From the NCBI RefSeq assembly GCF_038405225.1, contig NZ_CP151657.1, forward strand, positions 2,418,001 through 2,482,000: 64,000 nucleotides of DNA, written 5' to 3'. A program made the translations under genes and the position numbers. The notes beneath the pieces are model-generated. The model ran no database searches. It was not told the DNA's origin and saw only the letters and a list, made by a program, of their open reading frames with translations. Below, in pieces: positions 26,914-34,444 of the stretch (its first letter is position 1; the number at the start of each line of letters is the position of its first letter). Source of the stretch: Arthrobacter citreus (GTDB taxonomy: Bacteria > Actinomycetota > Actinomycetes > Actinomycetales > Micrococcaceae).

Positions 26914-27471
26914 GTGACCGTTTCCGTTTCCGCCGCGCACCCCGGCGACGCAGCTGAGCTGGCCGCGCTGGCGGCCCTGACCTTTCCCTTGGCCTGTCCC
27001 CCGGCAGTAAGCCAGGAGGACAGCGCCTCCTTTGTGGCGGCCAATCTTTCGGACGAGTGTTTTCGGGACTATCTGGCCGACCAGTCCAAACGGGTTCTCG
27101 TGGTCCGGGAACGCGGCCACATCCGCGGATATGCGCTCCTGGTTCTTGCCCCGCCCGCCGACCCTGAAGTTACTGAAGCACTGCAGCATGTTCCCGGCCC
27201 CGCGGCGGAACTGTCCAAGTGTTATGTTCACCCCTCGGCGCACGGCTCCGGACTGGCCGCTGCACTGATGCAGGCGGCGAGGGAAGCAGCCGCAGCGCAG
27301 GGGTACCGCGCCCTCTGGCTGGGAGTGAATGACCTGAACGTCCGGGCCCAGGCTTTTTACCGCAAGTCCGGCTTTACGGAGGTTGGCCGGCGCAGCTTCG
27401 ACGTCGGGCCGCATACCTTCCGCGACTTCATTCTCGCTGCGCCCCTCGCCGCTGCCGGCCCCGGGGAATGA
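26914..27471 (+). CDS. GNAT family N-acetyltransferase
   Basis: 185 aa. GNAT motifs: YVHPSAHGSGLAAALMQAAREAAAAQG (Q/RxxGxG variant HGSGLA), and LNVRAQAFYRKSGFTEVG in motif B. The GTG (VTVSVSAAHPGD) is chosen as start: it lies 7 nt after TAAGCT. The longer in-frame form would begin upstream of that box. It has only 12 bp to the next gene, so the two may be co-transcribed. Confidence 0.85.
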   Translation: MTVSVSAAHPGDAAELAALAALTFPLACPPAVSQEDSASFVAANLSDECFRDYLADQSKRVLVVRERGHIRGYALLVLAPPADPEVTEALQHVPGPAAELSKCYVHPSAHGSGLAAALMQAAREAAAAQGYRALWLGVNDLNVRAQAFYRKSGFTEVGRRSFDVGPHTFRDFILAAPLAAAGPGE

Positions 27472-27483
27472 CACACTAATTTC

Positions 27484-28287
27484 GTGCAAACGTTCCTGCC
27501 GTATGACAGCTTCAGCCGCAGTGCCGGTGTCCTGGACCAGGCGCGCCTGGGCAAACAGCGGGTGGAGACGCTGCAGGTGCTGCGCGCCCTGGTCGTCCCT
27601 GATTACGGCTGGCAGAGCCACCCGGCAATGCGGATGTGGATGGGGTATGTTCCGGCACTGACGGCCTACGGGCTCGCGATGACCCGGGAATGGACCTCCC
27701 GCGGACACGCCGACACTGTTTTTGAGCAGATCCTGGAGTTCGCTCCGGAAGCCGCGCATGACGACGTCGCTCTGCCCCCGTGGTTCGGTGACGCGGCTTT
27801 TCATGAAAGCCACCGGTCCAACCTGATCATCAAATCTCCCGACATTTATGGGCCGCTCTTTCCGGAAACCCCGGGCGGACTGCCGTACGTGTGGCCGGAG
27901 CCGGAGCATCCCGAGCTGCCCGCGGAACCCGAGGGCGATGCGCTGTGGGTTGCCCGCCCCGCCCCGGGCACATCCGACCAGCCAACGATTGTGCTGCCCA
28001 TGCTGTCAGCGAAAGGAACTCCGATTTCCGGCAAGAAAGGCCGGCAACTGGTGAGGTTCCTGGAGGACATGGACGACGGCGACGACGTGGTCCTGCTCGG
28101 TGCCGACAGATCGGTGCTGCTTACCGGGAACGTGGGGCCGGTGCGGCTGACGAACGACACCGCTATCCGCACGGTGACCGTTACCGGGCAAGTTCCCCGC
28201 TCCGATTTTGATCACCCTGCACGGCTGCAGGATCCGCGGACGCTTTTCCGGGTGCCGCGGCCCGGTGCAGATGAGAGGCCTCAATAA
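27484..28287 (+). CDS. MSMEG_6728 family protein
   Basis: 267 aa. The N-terminal TFLPYDSFSRSAGVLDQARLGKQR (split here: TFLPYDSF ... LDQARLGKQR) and HPAMRMWMGYVPALTAYGL match the conserved actinobacterial family named after MSMEG_6728, which shares a fold region with pyrimidine-dimer DNA glycosylase-type proteins. The C-terminal 90 residues are a separate acidic segment. No reaction is proven. The GTG start is 6 nt after a CACACT box. The 3' end borders an AT-richer region. Confidence 0.82.
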   Translation: MQTFLPYDSFSRSAGVLDQARLGKQRVETLQVLRALVVPDYGWQSHPAMRMWMGYVPALTAYGLAMTREWTSRGHADTVFEQILEFAPEAAHDDVALPPWFGDAAFHESHRSNLIIKSPDIYGPLFPETPGGLPYVWPEPEHPELPAEPEGDALWVARPAPGTSDQPTIVLPMLSAKGTPISGKKGRQLVRFLEDMDDGDDVVLLGADRSVLLTGNVGPVRLTNDTAIRTVTVTGQVPRSDFDHPARLQDPRTLFRVPRPGADERPQ

Positions 28288-28459
28288 TTTGCGCGAAGGA
28301 GTATTCGGATCCATATTTCTTCCTCCGCAACCGAAACGATGGCTTGATCTCTATTATCCGAAGTTTGAGCAATTCTGCCTGGAGCTCGCGGATTTTCAGT
28401 TAAATAGGAAAAAACTCATCCCCGCAAAAATTATTTGTTACGGCATGCTCGGTAACCCC

Positions 28460-29179
28460 TCATTTGATGCTCTCAACCAACATGGCACGCCACGAACTAC
28501 CATCATGCGAAGCTTCAATTATCTGCACAATCGGTGCATATATACCTTCTACTATTCCGTAATCAACGCCATTTGGCCCAAAATATTCTAGGTCCTCTTG
28601 AGTAATCTGAATCAATACTTGATAATAGCCATCAGGTGTCAGAATAAAATCTGAATGTACACTCCGCGCCCTCACGCTGGATCCTGCCATCCAGTCTTGA
28701 TCATCGTACCCGGATTGCAGTGAAGAATAGTAGTTTTCACAAATGGAACAACTTGGCCCAGTTATCTTTTTAAGCGGCTCGGGATCTCCGGTCTCATACC
28801 CATAGTTAACCAGTGAATACCAATACTCAGCGAAAGCCTCGAGACCTTCCTTGGACTCCTGCTTCGCCAGCTCCGGCATGACCGGCAGGGGAACATTCTC
28901 GGCAGGACCCTCAGCAGTAGCCGGCTTATAGGCTGCAGCAGTCGATGGGGGCGTCGGGGTTGAGGAATCAGAAGCGGACTCGGTCGCATCGCCTGCCGCA
29001 CTCGCACTGCTGGTGGGCGCTGCACTGCGGGAAGTACCCTCAGCCGCATCAGCATGGGGATCATCGTTGGAACCAGTGCACCCGCCCAGGACTAGGACGG
29101 CAGCAAGTCCGAGCACACCCATCCGAGCGGCAGATCTGATCATGGGAAAGCCTGCAGGACTCAAGCCGGTACGGAACAT
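28460..29179 (-). CDS. DUF6318 family lipoprotein (copy 1)
   Basis: 239 aa. Signal peptide and lipobox (VLVLGGC, Cys at about residue 29), a Ser/Thr/Pro/Ala-rich linker (residues 35-85), then the DUF6318 core beginning AYKPATAEGPAENVPLPV and continuing through LAKQESKEGLEAFAEYWYSL. The ATG (MFRTGLSPAG) is chosen since GGGGGAG lies 7 nt upstream. The 5' half and its upstream DNA are almost identical to copy 2 about 1.9 kb away, while the 3' half is far more divergent and AT-richer. Likely surface-anchored; function unknown. Confidence 0.85.
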   Translation of the reverse strand: MFRTGLSPAGFPMIRSAARMGVLGLAAVLVLGGCTGSNDDPHADAAEGTSRSAAPTSSASAAGDATESASDSSTPTPPSTAAAYKPATAEGPAENVPLPVMPELAKQESKEGLEAFAEYWYSLVNYGYETGDPEPLKKITGPSCSICENYYSSLQSGYDDQDWMAGSSVRARSVHSDFILTPDGYYQVLIQITQEDLEYFGPNGVDYGIVEGIYAPIVQIIEASHDGSSWRAMLVESIK

Positions 29180-29291
29180 GTGAAGACTCCCCCAGGGAAA
29201 ATGGTGCGGGACTATGAGTGACGCCAATAGTACGCAGGCTGCGCCACAGCATACGGAGTTATCCACAGCACACCGGAGAAACCCGAAAACA
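29173..29291. repeat. long direct repeat (copy 1), partner at 31055-31173
   Basis: About 119 bp covering the start and upstream region of DUF6318 copy 1. It matches the same region of copy 2 almost base for base, with identical blocks such as GTGACGCCAATAGTACGCA and CACAGCATACGGAGTTATCC. It carries the promoter and ribosome site of each gene, so both should be expressed alike. Confidence 0.9.
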
Positions 29292-29318
29292 TCCGCAGAG
29301 TGCTCATGGGCGACACCA

Positions 29319-29357
29319 CAGCCACTGGGACTCAGTGAAGGTGAAGAAATCAAGACA
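29319..29357 (-). pseudogene. remnant of a lipoprotein gene like the one at 31192-31839
   Basis: On the minus strand this short stretch matches the interior of the intact lipoprotein gene (around 31326-31365): 29 of about 35 bases agree, with a one-base indel that breaks the frame. It follows the upstream repeat of DUF6318 copy 1, in the same relative order as the intact gene follows copy 2. This points to a duplicated block that lost most of one gene. The match is short, so the claim is tentative. Confidence 0.45.
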
Positions 29358-29462
29358 GAAGGAAAACCGTTCCCTGCTGGCACTTCGTTCGGGCGGAACA
29401 TATGGAGAGCCCAGAGGGCGTATCGCGCTCAAGCCAGCAATCTTGAAAGCGGGGGGTAGGCC

Positions 29463-30356
29463 TCAACATCCGAATCCGGCAGGATTTACGAGACAGTCAT
29501 CGGCCACGTTTCGAGACTCCGATTTCCACACGCTAATAGTCTGCGCCGCGGAGGGGACAGTAGCACGGCCATCGATCGGCACCATGGGACCACCGTTAAT
29601 GGAGTACTCACCGGAAAAGTAAATAACAACTCGTGCCTGATAGTCACCTGTTTCTCGGTATACATGGCTGGTGGGGGTTTCTTCGCCCCATCGCCCTTCA
29701 GGCAACGGAGCTCCCGCAAGCGGCATAGGACCATATACCACTCCGTCTCCGTAATCCCACTCATACTCAGTAGGGCGGGCAACTATTCGAATGTTTTGTT
29801 CAAGCATCTGGAAATCAAAAATCTGTTCCCCAGCCGCGACATAGAAGTTCGTGTGAGCGCCTACAAGGGTGTATGGACTGGGCTGGAACGTCAACACTGA
29901 CGGGGCAATGGGCCGTGATTGAAACTCAGTGAGTATAGATTCTCTTATTTGGTCTCCGATATCGCGGGGTTTTTCCGAGTAGATGCATGATGGCCCAGGA
30001 TGCAGAGGAGCCCATGCGTTGCCGTCTCCCTTTAAGCGGGTAAACCAATAAACTAATCTACCCCCAGCAGCGGCCTTGCACGCGTTTCGATTCTCATATA
30101 AGCATTGAATACTTCCGGCATCTTCATCGAAACACTTCAATTCAAACTTATACTCCATAGGGTCATCTGGGATTCCTGTTTCGACCGATGCCCATTCTCC
30201 GGAACCAGGTATGGGATAGTACGCGCCAACAGAGACATCACCATTGCCGATACCTCCTGACCCTCCGCCATCTGCGTATAGTGCAGGGGCGCTTACCGCC
30301 GGAGATAGGAGAGTAAAACATGCGACAATCATCACTACTCTCGGCCGGAGTTTCAT
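29463..30356 (-). CDS. secreted PKD-like domain protein
   Basis: 297 aa. N-terminal signal peptide (MIVACFTLLSPAVSAPALYA). A C-terminal Ig/PKD-type domain shows the WDYGDGVVYG (PKD WDFGDG motif) and YRETGDYQARVVIYFSGEY stretches. The middle holds several Cys (likely disulphides) with FQPSPYTLVGAHTNFYV. It begins 6 bp after the stop of DUF6318 copy 2, so it is the second gene of that operon. The base composition is AT-richer than the genome. Exported, surface or secreted; function not known. Confidence 0.78.
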   Translation of the reverse strand: MKLRPRVVMIVACFTLLSPAVSAPALYADGGGSGGIGNGDVSVGAYYPIPGSGEWASVETGIPDDPMEYKFELKCFDEDAGSIQCLYENRNACKAAAGGRLVYWFTRLKGDGNAWAPLHPGPSCIYSEKPRDIGDQIRESILTEFQSRPIAPSVLTFQPSPYTLVGAHTNFYVAAGEQIFDFQMLEQNIRIVARPTEYEWDYGDGVVYGPMPLAGAPLPEGRWGEETPTSHVYRETGDYQARVVIYFSGEYSINGGPMVPIDGRATVPSAAQTISVWKSESRNVADDCLVNPAGFGC

Positions 30357-30362
30357 GCTTCC

Positions 30363-31061
30363 CTACTTAATCGCAACAACATTGTCCGCTAACCAATGCC
30401 CGTCAACATATGATGCTTCAATCAGATGCACGGTTGTCGGAGGGAGGCCATCGTTCACTTCATAGACATGACCGTTTGGGCCCCGATACTCATAGGAATC
30501 CTGTCGAATTTGTGCAAGGACCTGAAATAGGTTCTTGCTCGTCAGTACATATTTCGAATCAGTATTCAATACTTCAAGCTCTCCGCCGCTTATCCAATCA
30601 TCATTTTTATAACCGGGGCCGACGATATCGAAAACACTTTTACAAACAATACAATCTGGGCCACTGATGTCCTCAAATGGTTGCAGGTTCCCCGTTTCGA
30701 AACCGTAATTGATTGTGGCATACCAGTATTCGGCGAAAGCCTCCAAGCCCTCTTTGGATTCCTGCTTCGCCAGTTCGGGGATGACCAGCAGGGGGACGTT
30801 CTCGGCAGGACCCTCAGCAGTAGCTGGTTTGTACGCAGCAGTCGGAGTGGACGTCGGGGTTGCTGAAGCGGACTTGCTCGCATCGTCGCCAGGGCCAGCA
30901 CTGCCGCTGGGAGATGCACTCTTGGAACTGCCTTCAGCAGCCTCGGCTCCAGAATCATCGTTGGCACCCGAACACCCGCCCAGAACCAGGACGGCAGCCA
31001 GCCCCAGGGCACCAAGCCGGGCAACAGAAAAGTCGGCAGGACGAAAACCGGTACGGAACAT
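30363..31061 (-). CDS. DUF6318 family lipoprotein (copy 2)
   Basis: 232 aa. Lipobox VLVLGGC near residue 25, a Ser/Ala/Thr-rich linker, then AYKPATAEGPAENVPLLV and LAKQESKEGLEAFAEYWY shared with copy 1. After about residue 115 the two copies still align (GPDCIVCK / GPSCSICE; PNGHVYEV / PNGVDYGI) but with far more change and markedly lower GC. The start (MFRTGFRPAD) is matched to copy 1. First gene of an operon with the PKD-like gene, 6 bp apart. Confidence 0.85.
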   Translation of the reverse strand: MFRTGFRPADFSVARLGALGLAAVLVLGGCSGANDDSGAEAAEGSSKSASPSGSAGPGDDASKSASATPTSTPTAAYKPATAEGPAENVPLLVIPELAKQESKEGLEAFAEYWYATINYGFETGNLQPFEDISGPDCIVCKSVFDIVGPGYKNDDWISGGELEVLNTDSKYVLTSKNLFQVLAQIRQDSYEYRGPNGHVYEVNDGLPPTTVHLIEASYVDGHWLADNVVAIK

Positions 31062-31173
31062 TTCGAGAACCCCCAGGACGAAATGGTGCGGGACTGTGAG
31101 TGACGCCAATAGTACGCAAGCTGGGCCACAGCATACGGAGTTATCCACAGCACACCAGAGGAACCGGAAAACT
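31055..31173. repeat. long direct repeat (copy 2), partner at 29173-29291
   Basis: Counterpart of the upstream repeat of DUF6318 copy 1; differences are scattered single bases (e.g. GACTATGAG against GACTGTGAG). It ends just before the lipoprotein gene that follows. Confidence 0.9.
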
Positions 31174-31191
31174 CAGTCCGCTAGGGGCGGT

Positions 31192-31839
31192 TCAGCGGGT
31201 GTCCCGCAGCGAAACCAGCATCCGCTTCACATCCCGGAATTCAGCCGAGTCCGCATACGCCGCAGCACCCTCGAGATAGGACTGTCCCGGCGCCGATTCG
31301 TCCGACGGGTACTCCCCTGCAAAACGGCCGCCGCTGGACTCGGTGAAAGTGAAAAAATCAAAAAGACCGCATTGTCCGCGGTCACCGGTTTCGCTGATGA
31401 CGGCGTAGGTAGCCACCGGTTCACCGCGCTCCGGGGAAGACGGAGAAATGGAACGGTAGACAAACCGCTGCTCCGTGCCCTGCTGAGAGTGCAATTCAGG
31501 CATGGGTTCAGTGTCATATTCCGTGTATTGGAGCGCTTCATCCGGATCCGAGCAAATGAGGTCGGCAATGAGGCCGGTGTCCAGGCGCGCAACCATGTCT
31601 CCCTCGCCGTCGTTCACCTTCACCGAGATTCCGCCGGCGGGGTCATTGGCGAGGGCAGGCTCCTCTTCCACCTTCCAGTCCGCCCGATGCTCGAACATCA
31701 GGGACCCGTCCGGAGTGGTGTAGGAAACCCAGGCTGCAGGAGCGCTGGCTGTTTCGCCGGTGTCCGGTGGACCGGCACAGGATGACATACTGAGCACAAG
31801 CAGCGTCGCCGCCGCCAGCGTGGTGTTACGGTATCTCAC
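31192..31839 (-). CDS. hypothetical lipoprotein
   Basis: 215 aa. Signal and lipobox LVLSMSSC with Cys about residue 21, then a soluble beta-rich domain (WVSYTTPDGSLMFEHRADWK near the start of the mature part). It resembles lipoproteins with a short PsbP/LpqN-like fold but I cannot confirm a family. The GTG start (VRYRNTTLA) has CGGGAGC 6 nt upstream; a longer in-frame ATG form has no such site. It is upstream of the DUF6318 copy 2 operon on the same strand; a fragment of a like gene lies by copy 1. Confidence 0.75.
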   Translation of the reverse strand: MRYRNTTLAAATLLVLSMSSCAGPPDTGETASAPAAWVSYTTPDGSLMFEHRADWKVEEEPALANDPAGGISVKVNDGEGDMVARLDTGLIADLICSDPDEALQYTEYDTEPMPELHSQQGTEQRFVYRSISPSSPERGEPVATYAVISETGDRGQCGLFDFFTFTESSGGRFAGEYPSDESAPGQSYLEGAAAYADSAEFRDVKRMLVSLRDTR

Positions 31840-32043
31840 ATCAGCTCCCGGAGATGTCCGCGCTAGCACTCAATGCTACTCAGCTGCGGCACCCGCGCCC
31901 AGAGCATCCGGTCGATCCGGGAAGCGTCCGGCATATCCGGTCCGTAACCGCGACGACCTGCACCAACATTGTGCAGAGCCGCACGAGCCGCGCCCCAAAG
32001 CCGCGGCCATGCAGCCCGCACCAGCAACTTATTGGAGGTTCCG

Positions 32044-33639
32044 ATTACAGATATAGCCGCAGAACACGATGTGTATTTCGGTACCCCCGAGCCCGTGCAT
32101 GAGAGCGAAGACCTTCAGACAGCTTCATTGGCCGTCATCGAGCGGGTGGAACACCGGCCCGACGTCGTCAAGGTCAAGGGACGCCTGACCCTGATGGACA
32201 CCGGCCTGACCCCGAACCAGGCCATGGTCGAAGACCTGCTGTTTGTCCGCAAAGTCCTGGACGACGCCGGCATCACGTACCTCCTCGTCCGCGGCAACGA
32301 CCAGCGCCCGGTCATCGCCATTGACCTGGCGCACCGCGAGGAATTGCGCCGCGCCATGGTTGAGGCCTGCCGCGAGGAGCCTTTTTACTCGCGCAGCGTG
32401 GACACCAAGAAAACGCGCACTGTGCTGATTGCGGACGGCGAACTCGCGCCCGCCAACACATCCCGCATTATCCGCGTCTTCCGGCCACGCGCCGTCAGCG
32501 GCACAAACCTGGTCTTCGGCCCCTCCGCTGGGGTGCAGCTGGAACTCTGGGACCTCGCCGGTCCCGAAATCACGCTGCCGGTGGAGAATTCCCTGACCCG
32601 GCGCACCCTGCCGGCCAACGAGGTGGTCCGCGGAACCGTGGAAAGGCACGGACTGACCTGGCCCACCATCGAGAACATGTTCGCGGATCACGCCACCGAC
32701 ATCGACTTCGACGTCGACCTCGTCTTTTCCTGGGTGGACGGCAGCTCCGCTGAATACCAGGCTGCCCGCGCTGAGCGGATGAAGGGCGCCGTCGTCGGCG
32801 AAGGTGATGACAACGAAGCCCGCTTCCGCCACATCAACGAGCTCAAGTACGCCCTGCGTTCGGTGTATATGTTTGCTCCCTGGATCCGCCGCATCTTCAT
32901 CGCCACCGATTCGGACCGTCCGGCTTGGCTGGCCGATCACCCGTCGGTGACCTTTGTCCCCGCGGAGGAGCACTTTAGGGACCCGTCGGTGCTGCCCACG
33001 CACAACTCGCAGGCCGTCGAAGCGCAGCTGCAGCACATCCCCGGACTGGCTGAGCACTTCCTGTACTCCAACGACGACATGTTCTTCGGCCGCCCGGTGG
33101 GTCCGGACCTGTTCTTCTCCCCCGGCGGCATCACCAAGTTCATCGAGGCCAGCACCCGGATCGGTCTCGGAGCCAACGATCCGGAACGCAGCGGATTCGA
33201 AAATGCCGCGCGGGTAAACCGGCGCCTGCTGTGGGAGCGCTTTGGCCGCATCACCACGCGGCACCTGGAGCACACGGCTGCGCCGCTGCGAAGGAGCGTG
33301 CTTCTGGAGATGGAGAACGAGTTCCCGAAGGAATTCGCCGCCACCGCCGCGAGCAGGTTCCGCGCCAAGGACAACATCTCGGTGACCAACTCGCTCTACC
33401 ACTACTACGCGCTGCTCACAGGGCGTGCCGTGACCCAGGAAACCGCAAAGGTAAAGTACGTGGACACCACGTCCTATGCCGGCCTGAAGACCCTGGACAA
33501 GCTGCTGGCCAAACGCAACATGGACCTGTTCTGCCTCAATGACGGCAGCTTCCCCGAGGTCCCGTCGGATGAACGGGCTGAGCGCGTCACCAACTTCCTT
33601 GAGAAGTTCTTCCCCATCAAGGCTCCCTGGGAGAACTAG
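32044..33639 (+). CDS. Stealth family sugar-phosphotransferase (capsule/glycan type)
   Basis: 531 aa. Transfers sugar-1-phosphate from UDP-sugars to build phosphodiester-linked glycans. All Stealth conserved regions are visible: CR1 FDVDLVFSWVDGSS near residue 225, CR2 RFRHINELKYALRSVYMFAP with IRRIFIATDSDRP, CR3 in LEHTAAPLRRSVLLEMENEF, and CR4 near the C-terminal CLNDG. The start is unusual: a perfect GGAGG with 5-nt spacing (32034-32038) points to ATT at 32044; in-frame TTG at 32032 and GTG at 32070 lack such a site. It overlaps the convergent hydrolase by 4 bp. Confidence 0.86.
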   Translation: MTDIAAEHDVYFGTPEPVHESEDLQTASLAVIERVEHRPDVVKVKGRLTLMDTGLTPNQAMVEDLLFVRKVLDDAGITYLLVRGNDQRPVIAIDLAHREELRRAMVEACREEPFYSRSVDTKKTRTVLIADGELAPANTSRIIRVFRPRAVSGTNLVFGPSAGVQLELWDLAGPEITLPVENSLTRRTLPANEVVRGTVERHGLTWPTIENMFADHATDIDFDVDLVFSWVDGSSAEYQAARAERMKGAVVGEGDDNEARFRHINELKYALRSVYMFAPWIRRIFIATDSDRPAWLADHPSVTFVPAEEHFRDPSVLPTHNSQAVEAQLQHIPGLAEHFLYSNDDMFFGRPVGPDLFFSPGGITKFIEASTRIGLGANDPERSGFENAARVNRRLLWERFGRITTRHLEHTAAPLRRSVLLEMENEFPKEFAATAASRFRAKDNISVTNSLYHYYALLTGRAVTQETAKVKYVDTTSYAGLKTLDKLLAKRNMDLFCLNDGSFPEVPSDERAERVTNFLEKFFPIKAPWEN

Positions 33640-34409
33640 GCGCCGGCTGGATTCCTTTCCGGCTGCCGTGCGGCGGCCAGAAAGGAATCCAGCAGCGCAC
33701 GGAACTGCCCGGGTTCGGTCCCCGGCGCCTCCGGGTGCCATTGCACCCCAAGCAACCATCCCGGCTGCCCGTCCAGCCTTTCCACGGCTTCGATGACCCC
33801 GTCGGCCGCGGCGGCGCTGATCCGCAGTCCCCTGCCCAGCTTCCGCACCGCTTGGTGGTGGCCGGACTGAACCGGCAGCGTCGGGCCGGCCCTGCGGCCG
33901 AGCGCGTCCGCCAGAAGGGTTCCGGGACTGACGACGACGGCGTGCGCCGCCATCCCGGTCCCGGCCGGAGCGGGATGCGCGGCCAGCAGCCGGTGAACCG
34001 ACCCGGCGCCAAGGTCTTCGTGCAGGCTGCCGCCGAAGGCCACATTGATCAGCTGCATGCCGCGGCAAATGCCAAGCACCGGAATCCCACGGCCGGCCGC
34101 GTCTTGGATCACCGCCAGCTCGGCGGCATCGGCCTCCGGGCAGATGTTGTCCAACGTGGGCTCGCGGGAGTTGCCGCCGTACCGGCGGGGATCGATGTCG
34201 CCGCCGCCGAGCACCAGGACACCTGCATACCCGGCGGCATCGATCGGCCCGGCAGCGCTGTCCACCGGCACCGGCGTTCCGCCGGCGTCGAGGACTGCGG
34301 CCAGCGCTGACTCGGCCAGCAGCTGCAGCTTGGCTGAGAAGCCGGCGCTGTGGGAGGCCGCGGACCGCGCCCAGATGAGCGCGATCCGCGGCGAGGATCC
34401 GTCGGGCAT
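33636..34409 (-). CDS. class I glutamine amidotransferase-like hydrolase (peptidase C26, gamma-glutamyl-GABA hydrolase type)
   Basis: 257 aa. Catalytic Cys in LGICRGMQLINVAFGG (residues 105-120), the nucleophile-elbow style GVQWHPE with His-x-Glu near residue 223, and the SGHHQAV segment. PuuD-like members cleave gamma-glutamyl-GABA in putrescine breakdown; the substrate here is inferred only. No ribosome site precedes the ATG. It is followed upstream by catalase on the same strand with a 35-bp gap, possibly co-transcribed. Confidence 0.85.
   Translation of the reverse strand: MPDGSSPRIALIWARSAASHSAGFSAKLQLLAESALAAVLDAGGTPVPVDSAAGPIDAAGYAGVLVLGGGDIDPRRYGGNSREPTLDNICPEADAAELAVIQDAAGRGIPVLGICRGMQLINVAFGGSLHEDLGAGSVHRLLAAHPAPAGTGMAAHAVVVSPGTLLADALGRRAGPTLPVQSGHHQAVRKLGRGLRISAAAADGVIEAVERLDGQPGWLLGVQWHPEAPGTEPGQFRALLDSFLAAARQPERNPAGA
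33646..33693 (+). terminator. long inverted repeat ending the Stealth transcript
   Basis: Arms GCTGGATTCCTTTC and GAAAGGAATCCAGC, perfect over 14 bp, with a GC-rich inner hairpin (GGCTGCCG/CGGCGGCC). It starts 6 bp after the Stealth stop and lies wholly inside the 3' end of the convergent hydrolase gene, whose last codons therefore form the palindrome. Confidence 0.7.
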
Positions 34410-34444
34410 GGGGGCCTGCCGCCGTCGTCGTTCGCGATGCGGAA

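Noticed and set aside
28208-28591. 127-codon plus-strand frame across the AT-richer boundary
   Set aside because: No ribosome site at its start, lies antisense to the end of DUF6318 copy 1, and its composition fits low-GC intergenic DNA rather than a gene.
29259-29267. TTATCCACA, a perfect DnaA box, also at 31141-31149
   Set aside because: A single box in each duplicated upstream region; no cluster of boxes, no dnaA/dnaN context, so not an origin.
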